Below, one piece after another: positions 39,882 through 49,560 of a stretch of 64,000 nt of DNA. Under the pieces are notes generated by a model. It did no database searches and was not told where the DNA came from. It saw only the letters and a list, made by a program, of their open reading frames with translations. Both the position numbers and the translations under genes were made by a program. The DNA lies in contig JADKHS010000006.1 of NCBI GenBank assembly GCA_016721605.1, positions 1-64,000 of the forward strand, read 5' to 3'. The DNA comes from Nitrosomonadales bacterium. Its GTDB lineage: Bacteria > Pseudomonadota > Gammaproteobacteria > Burkholderiales > Gallionellaceae. Positions within the stretch are counted from its first letter, which is position 1; every line of letters begins with the position of its first letter.

Positions 39882-41897
39882 ATGTTTAACAAGACAATTA
39901 TATATACCATAAACCGCCTGTTAAATGGCTGCCTATTCGGCTTGTTAAGTTTTTGTCCGTTATTTTTGTCTGCGCCGCTTTATGCCGTGCAAATTACATT
40001 AAACGTGGCAGACGTTGCCGCACCGAGTTTTGCCGCGCGCGGAATTAAAGTGATATTGGCACAAGAGGGTTCGGCAGAATTTAGCATAGACGAATTGCAT
40101 ATGGCGGAAAAAATATGGCGTAAGGTACACGTGCATTGTTCGGAATTTTTGCTTAGTTCAGCCCGCGTGACATGCCATAAAGGTAAGCTGGATGCGATTC
40201 CAGATTTGCCATTCACATTTAGTTACGAGTTTGCCTCGCAACGGTTGGAGTTGCGGCTTACCGCTGAAGCTAATGAACTATGGCAGGTAAACGCTGATTT
40301 CCGCGCGCAGCCGTGGCGTGCCACAGTACTATTGCGCAACGCGCAAGGTAAGCGTCTGGCAAGCTTGCTTCCACCGAATGGGCCATTGCCTACACAGGGT
40401 GCCCTGAATGGCACCTTGGTGGTACATGGTGATAAAGCGGGGGTAAGCCAGATTAACGCTGATTTGCGGTTGACCGATTTAGCTGTTGCGGATATGAGCG
40501 GTTTGCATGCCGCAGAAAAATTGCAAGGTACGCTGCATGTAGACGCTGCTCGTACAGGTCAAACATGGAGTTGGCGTGGCGCACTCGATTGGCAGGGTGG
40601 TGAACTGTTCTGGCAACCGTTGTATTTGCGTGGCGGGCATACGCTTCGGGCCTCTGGCCAGTGGGACAATACACAGCTAAAAGTAACCCAGGCTGTAGTC
40701 AATCTGCCAGGGGTAGGCAAGGTTGAGATGCAAGCACTGTGGGACGTTAAGAAAAGTAATTTATTGGAAGGCCGTTTGGTTGGAGAAAATTTGTCGCTGG
40801 CGAATGGCTTTGCTGATTACGCTAAACCATTTTTGGAAAAGAGCGCTTTATCAGCAACAGAGCTGAAAGGGTTCGTTGATGTGGACTGGCATTACCGCGA
40901 TGGCGCTACCCAAGCATTGCTGATTAAGTTGCGCGATGTAGCTGTAGTGGATGGTGAGAAACGATTTGCCCTACACGGTATTAATGCGGACATTCCGTGG
41001 CATGCACAAGTGCAGAGTATGGCGCATGTGGCTTTTGCTGATGGTGAATTGATGGGATTGCCGTTGGGCGCAACGCAATGGCAAATACAGATGCGCGGGA
41101 ATAATTTCATTCTGCCAACAGCCACACTACCTATACTTGACGGCAAGTTAGAAGTGAACGATTTCTATCTGCATAATATAAATGACACGTGGCAGTGGAA
41201 TTTTTCCAGCACGTTGACGTCGATTTCCATGCAGAAGCTCAGCACCGCATTGCATTGGCCTGAGATGCACGGCTCGCTATCTGGCTCTATCCCCAAGGTG
41301 AGTTACCAGGATAAATTACTCAAGGTGGATGGTACCTTACTGTTTCGGGTATTCGATGGCACAGTACTGGCAAATCACTTGGAACTATTTGATCCCTTCG
41401 GTCGCGCACCTCGTCTGTCAGGTAATTTGGACATGCGTGAACTGGATCTTGACCTGCTCACGCGCACGTTTTCTTTCGGAAATATCCAGGGGCGTATTGA
41501 TTTGGGAGTGAATAATCTCGAACTGGTGAACTGGCTTCCGGTGCGTTTTGATGCCAAGCTGGCAAGTAGTCCCGGAAAATATCGCAAGAAAATCAGCCAA
41601 AAAGCAGTAGAAAACATTTCTTCGCTGGGTGGTGCAGGCGGAGTTGCTGCCTTGCAGCGCAGTTTTTTGCGCATCTTTGAGAATTTCGGCTATGAACGCA
41701 TCGGACTGAGTTGTGCGCTGCACAATGATATATGCACAATGTCGGGAGTGGAAGAAAATGGCAACGCTTATACGATCGTAAAAGGGGGTGGCATTCCCGC
41801 CATCACTGTGATGGGCTACAATCGCAAAGTAGACTGGAGTGAACTGATAACCCGCTTGAAACGGGTATTGCAGGACAATAAGGCAGTGATCAAATAA
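39882..41897 (+). CDS. ydbH: YdbH-like AsmA-family intermembrane protein
   Basis: About 671 residues with an N-terminal signal/anchor (near residues 8-35) and a long beta-rich periplasmic part of the YdbH family. In E. coli, YdbH joins with the lipoprotein YnbE to form a bridge that moves lipids to the outer membrane, redundantly with TamB and YhdP. The next two genes are the matching partners, 12 bp and 4 bp apart, which supports the call. The start is ATG 39882 with GAGCGG upstream; an in-frame TTG lies at 39870. Confidence 0.85.
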   Translation: MFNKTIIYTINRLLNGCLFGLLSFCPLFLSAPLYAVQITLNVADVAAPSFAARGIKVILAQEGSAEFSIDELHMAEKIWRKVHVHCSEFLLSSARVTCHKGKLDAIPDLPFTFSYEFASQRLELRLTAEANELWQVNADFRAQPWRATVLLRNAQGKRLASLLPPNGPLPTQGALNGTLVVHGDKAGVSQINADLRLTDLAVADMSGLHAAEKLQGTLHVDAARTGQTWSWRGALDWQGGELFWQPLYLRGGHTLRASGQWDNTQLKVTQAVVNLPGVGKVEMQALWDVKKSNLLEGRLVGENLSLANGFADYAKPFLEKSALSATELKGFVDVDWHYRDGATQALLIKLRDVAVVDGEKRFALHGINADIPWHAQVQSMAHVAFADGELMGLPLGATQWQIQMRGNNFILPTATLPILDGKLEVNDFYLHNINDTWQWNFSSTLTSISMQKLSTALHWPEMHGSLSGSIPKVSYQDKLLKVDGTLLFRVFDGTVLANHLELFDPFGRAPRLSGNLDMRELDLDLLTRTFSFGNIQGRIDLGVNNLELVNWLPVRFDAKLASSPGKYRKKISQKAVENISSLGGAGGVAALQRSFLRIFENFGYERIGLSCALHNDICTMSGVEENGNAYTIVKGGGIPAITVMGYNRKVDWSELITRLKRVLQDNKAVIK

Positions 41898-41909
41898 AGG
41901 AGGGGCACA

Positions 41910-42119
41910 ATGAAAAAAATTTGGACCGTACTACCTTTGGCGGGCATGGCACTGAGCGCCTGCGTTACCATCAATATTTATTTCCCTGCCGCAGCAGCAG
42001 AAAAAGCGGCTGACAAGATAATCGACGAAGTTTGGCAAACCGATAAATCTGCTACAACCCAGAAATCTGATAAATCCCTGCCTGTTACACCTGATGCAAA
42101 AAAGGAGAAAGCAATATGA
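41910..42119 (+). CDS. ynbE: YnbE-like outer-membrane lipoprotein
   Basis: A 69-residue lipoprotein with a lipobox LSAC, so the mature start is Cys18. The following TINIYFPAAAAEKAADKII is the conserved short strand-helix part. It is preceded by a strong AAAGGAGGGG. By position between ydbH and ydbL it is the YnbE partner that would extend YdbH to the outer membrane; the sequence is more divergent from the E. coli protein than the position suggests. It overlaps ydbL by 4 bp. Confidence 0.78.
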   Translation: MKKIWTVLPLAGMALSACVTINIYFPAAAAEKAADKIIDEVWQTDKSATTQKSDKSLPVTPDAKKEKAI

Positions 42120-42532
42120 ATAACTTAATTAAATTTTGTTTTGCGTTGTTTGTACTGTGTGTTTCTGCGGCTGCATCGGCACAGGTAAACATCGAAATTA
42201 ATACTCCTGGCGTTAGCGCTTTAAAACAGTCCATGCAGACGCGTCATGCACAATTGGCAGAGTTCTATGCCAACGGCGCAGTCGGGTTAACTTCTGATGG
42301 TATGGTTGCCTTACGCGATGCAAATACGGTTCCACTGGCGGCGCGCCAAAAGGTCAATGGGCTGGTTGCAGCGGAAAATCAGGATCGTAAGTCGTTGTAT
42401 GCCGAGATTGCGCGCGCTAACGCACATCCCGAGTGGGAAGGTGACATCCGCAATACATTCGCGCAACGCTGGATACAGCGTGCCCAAGCGGGTTGGTGGG
42501 TACAGAGTGGCGGCGGTTGGTCAAAAAAGTGA
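42116..42532 (+). CDS. ydbL: YdbL-like DUF1318 periplasmic protein
   Basis: A 138-residue exported protein with a signal peptide cut after AASAQ. The DUF1318 core is visible: ALKQSMQTRHAQL, GLTSDGMVALRD and VAAENQDRKSLYAEIA. YdbL is thought to keep the YdbH-YnbE bridge from over-assembling. It is the last gene of the ydbH-ynbE-ydbL unit and is followed by a hairpin with a T-run. Confidence 0.88.
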   Translation: MNNLIKFCFALFVLCVSAAASAQVNIEINTPGVSALKQSMQTRHAQLAEFYANGAVGLTSDGMVALRDANTVPLAARQKVNGLVAAENQDRKSLYAEIARANAHPEWEGDIRNTFAQRWIQRAQAGWWVQSGGGWSKK

Positions 42533-42540
42533 CTGTTCAG

Positions 42541-42578
42541 AGCTCGAGAAGTTGATTTTATAATTCTGGGAGCTTTTT
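42541..42578 (+). terminator. Probable terminator after ydbL
   Basis: AGCTC then AGAA pair with TTCT then GAGCT across a small bulge, followed by TTTTT at 42574-42578. The stem is modest, so confidence is moderate. Confidence 0.55.
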
Positions 42579-42620
42579 AATGTCTTCATTCATTTCAACT
42601 TTACAATATTATTGGCGTTA

Positions 42621-43406
42621 ATGGCTCCTGTTCTTGTTTTTGATATCGAAACTATTCCTGATGTTGCCGGACTTCGGACTCTGTACGGACTTGATGCACA
42701 GGTGAACGATAGGGATGTGGCGGAGATGGCCTTTCAGATGCGTCGCCAGAAGACAGGCAGTGATTTCTTGCAACATCATCTGCATCGTGTGGTGGCCATT
42801 TCGTGTGCATTGCGCGAGGGCGATAATTTTCGCGTGTGGTCGTTAGGCGGGCTGGAAGACAACGAGGGCGCACTCATTCAACGTTTCTTTGACGGCATTG
42901 ACAAATATACCCCGCAATTAGTGTCATGGAACGGCGGTGGCTTTGACCTGCCGGTGCTGCACTACCGTGGCTTGATTCACGGTGTTCAGTGCGCATGCTA
43001 TTGGGATATGGGAGAGGATGAAAAAGATTTTAAGTGGAATAACTACATCAGCCGTTATCATTCCCGGCATCTTGATTTGATGGACTTGCTCGCATTGTAT
43101 ACAGGCCGCGCCAACGCTCCGCTGGACGATCTGGCTAAGCTGATCGGTTTTCCCGGCAAACTGGGTATGGACGGTAGCAAAGTGTGGGAGGCTTATCAGC
43201 AGGGCAAGCTGAATGAAATCCGCAATTACTGTGAGACCGATGTGGTAAATACTTATTTGGTCTATGCGCGCTTCCAGTTGATGCGTGGTCAATTCACACA
43301 TGCTCGTTATGAGCAGGAATGTGAATTGGTGCGCAGTACCTTGAGCAAATCCCCAGAACCGCACTGGATGGAATATCTCGCTGCTTGGCCAATCGTAAAA
43401 CCATAA
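42621..43406 (+). CDS. Predicted 3'-5' exonuclease (PolB-like)
   Basis: A 261-residue DnaQ-fold protein of the PolB-like exonuclease group. Acidic residues that would bind the two metals are present: VFDIETIPD at the N-terminus, GGGFDLPVL near 100 and YCETDVVNTYLVY near 205. The start is ATG 42621; an in-frame TTG lies at 42612. The biological role of this stand-alone family is not established. It is followed within 3 bp by the VanZ-like gene and then rlmD, a likely co-transcribed set. Confidence 0.87.
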   Translation: MAPVLVFDIETIPDVAGLRTLYGLDAQVNDRDVAEMAFQMRRQKTGSDFLQHHLHRVVAISCALREGDNFRVWSLGGLEDNEGALIQRFFDGIDKYTPQLVSWNGGGFDLPVLHYRGLIHGVQCACYWDMGEDEKDFKWNNYISRYHSRHLDLMDLLALYTGRANAPLDDLAKLIGFPGKLGMDGSKVWEAYQQGKLNEIRNYCETDVVNTYLVYARFQLMRGQFTHARYEQECELVRSTLSKSPEPHWMEYLAAWPIVKP

Positions 43407-43408
43407 CC

Positions 43409-43797
43409 ATGTCCAAGCTTCGTCGGATCTGGCTTGCGCTGGGGAGCGGGTTGGGTTGCCACGGTTATGTATCTTTCACTCACACCTCATCCACCGGAAC
43501 CGATGCATTTTTTAAATGCTGACAAGCTGGAGCATGCACTGGCATACAGTTTTTTGATGCTATGGTTCTGTCAGGTTTATCAACAACGGGCGTCCATGTA
43601 TTCTTGTAGCGGGTCTGCTGGTTGCCTTGGGTGTCGGAATAGAATATTTGCAGCGCATGACCGCTTATCGAGTTTTTGATTATGCCGACATGCTGGCAAA
43701 TGGTGCTGGCGTGCTATTGAGCTTTATTTTTATAAACATGGGCATGGGGCGGATTGGTATCATGCTGGAAACTAAATTTTTTAAAATTGCGGAGTGA
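43409..43797 (+). CDS. VanZ-like membrane protein (two frameshifts)
   Basis: A small membrane protein. Mended, it reads MSKLRRIWLALG, then AGWVATVMYLSLTPHPPEP, the conserved DKLEHALAYSFLMLWF block and VALGVGIEYLQRMTAYRVFD, ending about 129 residues. These motifs (DK..H...Y..L and E..Q) are those of VanZ-like/YfiM-type proteins of unknown function. Breaks: the GGGG at 43441-43444 (one too many) and near 43588. Its stop lies one base before the rlmD start. Confidence 0.78.
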
Positions 43798-43798
43798 G

Positions 43799-45124
43799 AT
43801 GACTGATAAATTCATACACGCAAACAGCGTTGTTGTTGAATCGCTTGACTACGAAGGTCGCGGCATTGCGCATGCGGATGGTAAAGTAATTTTTATCGAA
43901 GGCGCATTGACGGGTGAGCGCGTCACCTATTCGTCCTATCGTAAAAAACCTAGCTTCGAAATAGCACAACTCGGCAAAATTATTAAGCCAACTTTTATGC
44001 GCGTCCAGCCGAAATGTAAGCATTTCGGCGTGTGCGGAGGGTGTTCCATGCAACATATGGATGCACGCGCACAGGTTGCCGCCAAGCAGCGAATTTTGGA
44101 AGATAACCTGTGGCATATCGGCAAGGTTAAGGCACAGACTATTTTACCGCCGATCTATGGGCAGCCTTGGGGGTACCGACAACGGGCACGGCTTTCAGTG
44201 CGCCATGTATTGAAGAAGGGCAAGACACTGGTAGGTTTCCGTGAAAAGCGTGGCGGCTATGTGGCGGATATGCAGCATTGTGAAATCCTGACACCTAAAA
44301 TTGCCAAGCTTTTGCCACTGTTGGGACAATTGAATGAAAGCTTTACCACTCGCGATATATTGCCGCAAATCGAAGTGGCAGTCGGCGAGCATGTGGAAGT
44401 ATTGGTGCTGCGCATTTTGCAAGCGCTTTCGCCGACTGACGAAGAGGTGATCAAGCAGTTCGCCGATACCCATGCGGTACAGTTTTGGCTGCAAACAAAA
44501 GGGCCGGAAACTGTAGTGCCATTTTACCCGCTGGACGCACCGCCGCTGACATACAGCCTGCCAGAGTTCGGGATTACCATGCCGTTTGCTCCGACTGAGT
44601 TTACCCAAGTCAATGCGGATATGAACCGCGTCATGGTAAGTCGTGCCGTGCGTTTACTTAATCCTCAGCCGAATGAACGTATCGCTGATTTATTCTGCGG
44701 ACTGGGCAACTTCACACTGCCCATAGCGCGCAGCGGTGCTCAAGTAGTGGGCATCGAAGGCAGCGCGGCGCTGGTGCAGCGTGCCGTGCAGAATGCCGCG
44801 TTTAATGATTTGTCGGGCAACACCCAATTCAGCGCGATGAATTTGTTTGAGATAGACGAAGCGGCATTGGCGCAGTTAGGCCATTTCGACAAAATGCTAA
44901 TTGACCCGCCACGCGACGGCGCGTTTGAGCTGGTCAAGGCGCTGGGTACAGATGCGCCGGTTCGCATCGTGTATGTCTCATGCAATCCCGCAACGCTGGC
45001 GCGTGATGCCGAGATATTAGTGCATCAGAAGGGTTATGTACTTAAGGCAGCAGGCGTGATGAATATGTTTCCGCACACCTCTCATGTTGAATCCATCGCG
45101 TTGTTTGAAAAGACGCAGGCATAG
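43799..45124 (+). CDS. rlmD: 23S rRNA (uracil-1939-C5)-methyltransferase
   Basis: Adds a methyl group to U1939 of 23S rRNA using S-adenosylmethionine. An N-terminal TRAM domain precedes an iron-sulfur site (CKHFGVCGGCSMQH, near residues 76-89, with a fourth Cys further on). The methyltransferase part has ADLFCGLGNFTLP, IDPPRDGA and the catalytic VSCNPATLARD. The start is ATG 43799, after GGAG; 441 residues. No frameshift. The next gene starts 3 bp later. Confidence 0.95.
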   Translation: MTDKFIHANSVVVESLDYEGRGIAHADGKVIFIEGALTGERVTYSSYRKKPSFEIAQLGKIIKPTFMRVQPKCKHFGVCGGCSMQHMDARAQVAAKQRILEDNLWHIGKVKAQTILPPIYGQPWGYRQRARLSVRHVLKKGKTLVGFREKRGGYVADMQHCEILTPKIAKLLPLLGQLNESFTTRDILPQIEVAVGEHVEVLVLRILQALSPTDEEVIKQFADTHAVQFWLQTKGPETVVPFYPLDAPPLTYSLPEFGITMPFAPTEFTQVNADMNRVMVSRAVRLLNPQPNERIADLFCGLGNFTLPIARSGAQVVGIEGSAALVQRAVQNAAFNDLSGNTQFSAMNLFEIDEAALAQLGHFDKMLIDPPRDGAFELVKALGTDAPVRIVYVSCNPATLARDAEILVHQKGYVLKAAGVMNMFPHTSHVESIALFEKTQA

Positions 45125-45127
45125 CAC

Positions 45128-45943
45128 ATGCTACTTGATGTTCCTAAAGAACTTCGCTTGGCAGCGCTTCATTGGCTGGCGGAGTCCGATCCTGTTCTGA
45201 AATCCGCTGGCGTAATCGCCTTGGCCCAAGCATCGAAGAAAGGTGAAATTTGCCTGGAGGTCGATGCTTCCCTGACAACGCTGCAACCCATCCCTGGTCA
45301 CCCGCTGCGTCCTGAGCTGGTTTCACATCTGTCTGTGCCACGCAGGTCCATGCGCACTGAAGAAGGCCGCGCTGCGCTGATTCATGCGCTGACACATATC
45401 GAATTTAATGCCATCAACTTGGCCCTGGATGCTATCTGGCGTTTCTCGGAAATGCCGCGCGAATATTATATTGACTGGCTCAAGGTCGCAAGCCGAAGAA
45501 GCTCGACATTTTCTCTGCTTTCTGCCCATCTGCTTACGAAAGGTTATGCCTACGGTGACTTTGCAGCGCACAACGGTCTTTGGGATATGGTCGAAAAAAC
45601 CACGGATGATATCCTCGCCCGCATGGCACTGGTTCCGCGCACTATGGAAGCGCGCGGCCTGATGCCTGCGCCGCCTCTGCGGGCCAAGCTTGCGCAAGCG
45701 GGAGATATTGCGGCAGCTGAAATTATCGACATCATTCTTGCGGATGAGATTGGCCACGTATTGATAGGCAATCGCTGGTTTAACTGGATTTGCGAGACAC
45801 GTGGCCTTGAGCCTGTTTCAACCTATGCCTCGCTTGCAGAAATTTACAAGGCACCAACGCTGCGCGGGCCTTTTAATATTGAAGCCCGACGGGCGGCGGG
45901 ATTTAGTGAAAGTGAGCTGATGGCTTTGATGGTTGTTAAATGA
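45128..45943 (+). CDS. DUF455 ferritin-like protein (two cancelling frameshifts)
   Basis: A 271-residue DUF455 protein, a ferritin-like four-helix family (related to MiaE-type di-iron folds) of unknown substrate. Helix motifs are seen: THIEFNAINLALDAIWRF, LADEIGHVLIGNRWFNW. Between 45490 and 45512 the written frame gives SRRSSTFS, but reading the other frame there gives AEEARHFS, the expected metal-binding ExxH helix. Two compensating indels (an extra A at 45490-45491 and a lost T at 45509-45512) explain this, so the true protein probably keeps its metal site. Confidence 0.87.
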   Translation: MLLDVPKELRLAALHWLAESDPVLKSAGVIALAQASKKGEICLEVDASLTTLQPIPGHPLRPELVSHLSVPRRSMRTEEGRAALIHALTHIEFNAINLALDAIWRFSEMPREYYIDWLKVASRRSSTFSLLSAHLLTKGYAYGDFAAHNGLWDMVEKTTDDILARMALVPRTMEARGLMPAPPLRAKLAQAGDIAAAEIIDIILADEIGHVLIGNRWFNWICETRGLEPVSTYASLAEIYKAPTLRGPFNIEARRAAGFSESELMALMVVK

Positions 45944-46152
45944 TGGCGATTCGATTTTGAACATAAAACATCTAAACCCCACTCATGGTGATTATACCGT
46001 TCATGGCAACTACCAGCCGGGTGAGCTTAGAACCACACCCCTCCGACAAGCTCCAGGTGAACGTTTCATCGTACCGCGCGTATACGGGTGGTCACGCTCC
46101 GAAGCAGGTTTTAAGGTGACCGAAACCCTCACCACGCACGAAATTCACTGAT

Positions 46153-47113
46153 TCAACCTGTGCAAAACGCAATGCCTTCGTCACTCCAGCCATAGTTGAT
46201 AACCATCGGATCGATCTCGGCTTGGCTGGTCGAAAAACAGAATTAGAATCCCAGGCGTTGCGTTTTCCGTTTCGGCATAAGCATTGTTATAAATACCTCC
46301 GGCACAGTTCCTTTCAAGCGGTACGATTGCCGTTAGCGTCGACTACAATAGCCACTGCATAAAAGCCATTGCCTTCGCTGTTCCATTGCGGTACATCGGT
46401 GGGGACGGGTGATTTTTGCAACGCTTTCAGACCAGTGCATTCATTTTGATCGGCACTAAAAAAATGCGAGTTGGGTCCTGGCGTTTGGCTACCATAAAAT
46501 CGGCATACCGGAACATATCCACCTGTATAAAACTACGTCCTGTGCGTTGAAAATGGCCAGCCTGTCCACTATCGATATAGCTTTGCTCGGCTGCATCGCT
46601 GGTGTAAAAAAAATGTCCGCCCGGGGGGGGGGGGGGGGAGGTGGGGGGGGGGGCGGGGGGGTAAAGGAAGGGGGTCTATGATGTTGTTGTATTCAACAAC
46701 ACTTCCTTCAATGGCTGGTGGCGGTAGAGTTAAAACGTTCAGCTCCGTAACTGAAAAAATAGGGATAGTTTTAGGTGCTTCTGCTATTTTAATTAGTCCT
46801 ATTCTGTATCCAAAATCAAACTCTGCCACGGCAAGCTCTCTGCAGTAACCGAAATTTTTACACTTTCAATCTGATTTCCGTCAGCGATAGTCACAATTGA
46901 TGGGGCGCTGTAGGATGCTACAAAGTTAGGTATCGGGTGTGGTGGTGGTAAGCCTGCAATACAGCCATAGTCAGAAGTCAATGTAATTGCAATGGGGAAT
47001 TCTGAACCAGTCACCTTTCCTAAAGGTATATATGGAACATCGCATTTGTCCACCCAAATTCCATTTTGGAAAGTAGGAGGAATCCCATCTCGTAAATAAA
47101 CAGAGAAATACAA
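46153..47113 (-). pseudogene. DUF5648-type surface protein, broken
   Basis: Remains of a gene read on the minus strand. The upstream part (47113-46799, then 46829-46670) ends in VVEYNN. After the poly-G tract, coding resumes as GHFFYTSDAAEQSYIDSG and GGYVPVCRFYGSQTPGPNSH, then ends STSQAEIDPMVINYGWSDEG...AFCTG at 46153. These are the repeating units of DUF5648, a beta-rich domain at the C-terminus of exported proteins. At least four frame changes (about 46818, 46623-46661, 46320 and 46240) split it, and the N-terminus is not found. Whether this is decay or poor sequence cannot be settled here. Confidence 0.65.
46623..46661. repeat. Poly-G tract
   Basis: G16, then AGGT, then G11, C and G7: almost 40 bases of near-pure G. 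It falls inside the DUF5648 gene, where it would encode proline. Such a tract is either a phase-variation site or a sequencing/assembly artefact. Confidence 0.9.
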
Positions 47114-47535
47114 ATCATGTCTAGGTTCTAAATAGTCACGTGTTAGGGCAAATCAAGTGTATACCCATTGAAAATCTTGGAGATTGCATCATCACTAGAA
47201 GGGTTAAGGAAACGTAGGGTCTGAACCACTTGGCCGTGCACACTTTCCTATCTTATTACGAAACGGGGTAGTCTGTCGTCGAGTGGGGGAAATACTTATA
47301 ACACATCTATCGGGGGGGCCTAGATACACCAGATAGGGATCTAACAACACGGTTGTAGCCCAGAGTTAAAGGAAATAAACAACTCACAAACAAAAAAAAA
47401 ACGGAAGATTTTTTCATTGTACCTGTGATATTTTGTAGATCTTGGATGATCAGTATCCAAGATAATCTGAATTCTGCGACGTAACCTAAACTACAAGCGT
47501 TTAATAAACGTGCAGCCTATCAGGGAAATTAGTAT
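47114..47535. other. Low-information region between the DUF5648 remnant and the sugar-transferase genes
   Basis: About 420 bp with no supported gene. It has a G7 and an A10 run and a hairpin TCTTGGAT/ATCCAAGA at 47440-47462. A promoter or start for the DUF5648 gene was looked for here and not found. Confidence 0.5.
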
Positions 47536-48546
47536 TCATACCGCCATTAAATCAGCCATTACAACGTTCACTAGCGATTGGCAAAAATACACATTGGTAA
47601 ATCGCACGCTGTCTGGTCCGGCCAGAAAGCGCTGGATTGCCGCTTGATAGCGCGCATAGCTATCGGCGTCGATGGATTGTAAAAATTTCAACATCTCCGC
47701 AGAGCTATTAAAACGATCGCCATCGATGTAACAATCCTCTGGAATGAGCGCTGCTGTGAGTGCTACCGATATAAATCGGTATGCAGCCGCTGGTAAAGCA
47801 ATCAAAAATTTTCTCGGTCAAATAGCCTGGGCTGCCGCGTGAATTTTCGTAACAGATTGAGAATTTGGCGCGATCCAAAACTTCTGGTTTTGTATACACT
47901 GTCCCGCGGTAACTTGGGAAGGGTCGGCTGGGGGCAATACGGGCACGCCATTCATTCATACGCTTAATAAGACGTCGTGTTCTAGGGGCCATGACGCCGG
48001 AATGTCCCAACCCTTGCCATATAGCGCAAACAGTTCAGGAGCCTGCGCTTCGAAAAAGCGAATAATTTCAATACGATTACCATGCAAGCTGCGGGGATGA
48101 GGATGTAGCAGCGCTTTGTTTGAAGCAATCATCACGCAAAACAAATCACGTTCGATAAAACTTGGCATTGGCCGTAAACTTAAATCGTTGGGGTAATCCA
48201 AGCACAAGATTTGTTTGCCATCGATTAGTGTTTCATTCGATGTAAATACCTTACGGTAACGACGTAACTGCGCCATCTCGCTGTTGAGTGGCCGAATAAT
48301 CGGATCTTCATATAGATATGCGTAGGCTGGGCATTTTGGCAAGCGACGCCGCGCGTTAATATGCAGTTCAAATATTACTTCACGGCCCATGTTCATATCG
48401 GCGGTTGAAAGCTCGATCCCGGCTTCCAGAAAGAGTTCACGCAACAAACGGTACGGTAAATGAAACTCGCCTCCATTAGGGCCAGCGCCCGGCTTAAAAA
48501 TATCATTCCGCTTATGCCTTCCAACGACAATTGATGCGTGCTTCAT
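47536..48546 (-). CDS. GT10 (alpha-1,3-fucosyltransferase-like) glycosyltransferase (two frameshifts)
   Basis: A glycosyltransferase family 10 protein, likely adding fucose or a related sugar to LPS. The family hallmark FSICYENSRGSPGYLTEKIF followed by DCFTSGCIPIYIG and IPEDCYIDGDRF is clear. The gene is split into 48546-47956, 48010-47708 and 47805-47536, with breaks near 48000 and 47775; mended it is about 336 residues. Its start overlaps the GT2 gene by 35 bp, longer than usual, so the true start may lie further in. The sugar and acceptor are not known. Confidence 0.8.
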
Positions 48547-49485
48547 GCGCTGTTAATTTCTGTAGTGATACGCACAGCTTATCTCCCGAAGAAAGTAATT
48601 TGTCGTATTCAATTTCCGCTGCTGGTCGCGCGGCAAGCTTGACAATGCCATTAGCGGTCCAGTCGATGCCACTCTTCCTTACTTCACGTACGTATGCTTT
48701 ATTACGCCGCACAATATTGGCGTCGGCATAGCCACGTAAATGTTCAATATGCAGCAGACAAGTACTGTAGCGGATATGTTGCCCGACAATACCGTGGTTA
48801 TTCAGGCGCACACCCATCTCCACATCCTCGGCACCGTATTTTAATGATTCATCGAAACCGTTAACTGCAATTAAGTCGCGACGCCAAGCCGAACTATTAG
48901 CGCCGTTCCAAGTGCGCTTGACTGGTGAGAGCCATTCAAGCTTGCTCGCTAAGGCCATCGGCAATACTGCTGCCTTGAGCAGCACGCTGAGTTTTCCCAG
49001 TCCTATCTGTGCGACGATCCAGTTCAGCCGGAAAACCTCGCCACTGGCAATAGCTTGCTCCGATAGCGCTAAAGTTGATTTATCGGGCAGACGAATCATT
49101 CCACCGGAAAGAAAAACACCCTCGGTGCGGCGCGCAATGTGGCGGGCAATAAAGTCAGGGCGAGCGACACAATCGCCATCGATGAAGATGAGGTAATCCG
49201 CTTGTGACGAGTTGATTGCTTTGTTCAAGATAGTGTTTTACGAAAACCGTCATCTGGCTGCCAAATATGGCGCAGCGGAATCGGGCTGAGACGGCGACTC
49301 CAACTTTCAAGTAGCGCGTGCGTTGGTTCGCCGGATCCATCATCCGCTACACACACGCTGAAGTCAGCGTTGCGCTGGCCGGCCAGTGCTAGCAGCACAT
49401 AGTTCAGTGCCATTGGATTGTTGTAAGTTGAAACGATTACTTCGGTACGCACGATACTGGGTTGTGTTGCAGTCGGGTTGCTCAT
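48512..49485 (-). CDS. Family 2 glycosyltransferase (one frameshift)
   Basis: A GT2 (GT-A fold) sugar transferase of about 324 residues. Seen are the nucleotide-sugar start TEVIVSTYNNP, DDGSGEPT, the metal site FIDGDCVARPDF and NGFDESLKYGAEDVEMGVR, the GT2 C-terminal motif that binds the acceptor. The frame breaks in the TTTT at 49236-49239 (minus-strand AAAA): one more A gives DDGFRKNTILNKAINSS. It is part of the minus-strand LPS cluster, between the GT10 gene and another transferase. Confidence 0.87.
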
Positions 49486-49560
49486 ATCAACGCCGTTCGA
49501 TTAGTGTGATGGACGCAGTTTCGCAAGCCAAAGAAAATGCATATACGTTTCATGGAGATT

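Noticed and set aside
45933..46151. 72-codon plus-strand frame after the DUF455 gene (..HGDYTVHGNYQPGE..)
   Set aside because: It starts with TTG inside the DUF455 gene, has no Shine-Dalgarno and no family I recognise. The text looks somewhat protein-like, so a degraded gene is possible but not supported.
47440..47462. Hairpin TCTTGGAT/ATCCAAGA as a terminator
   Set aside because: No T-run follows on either strand and no gene ends next to it.
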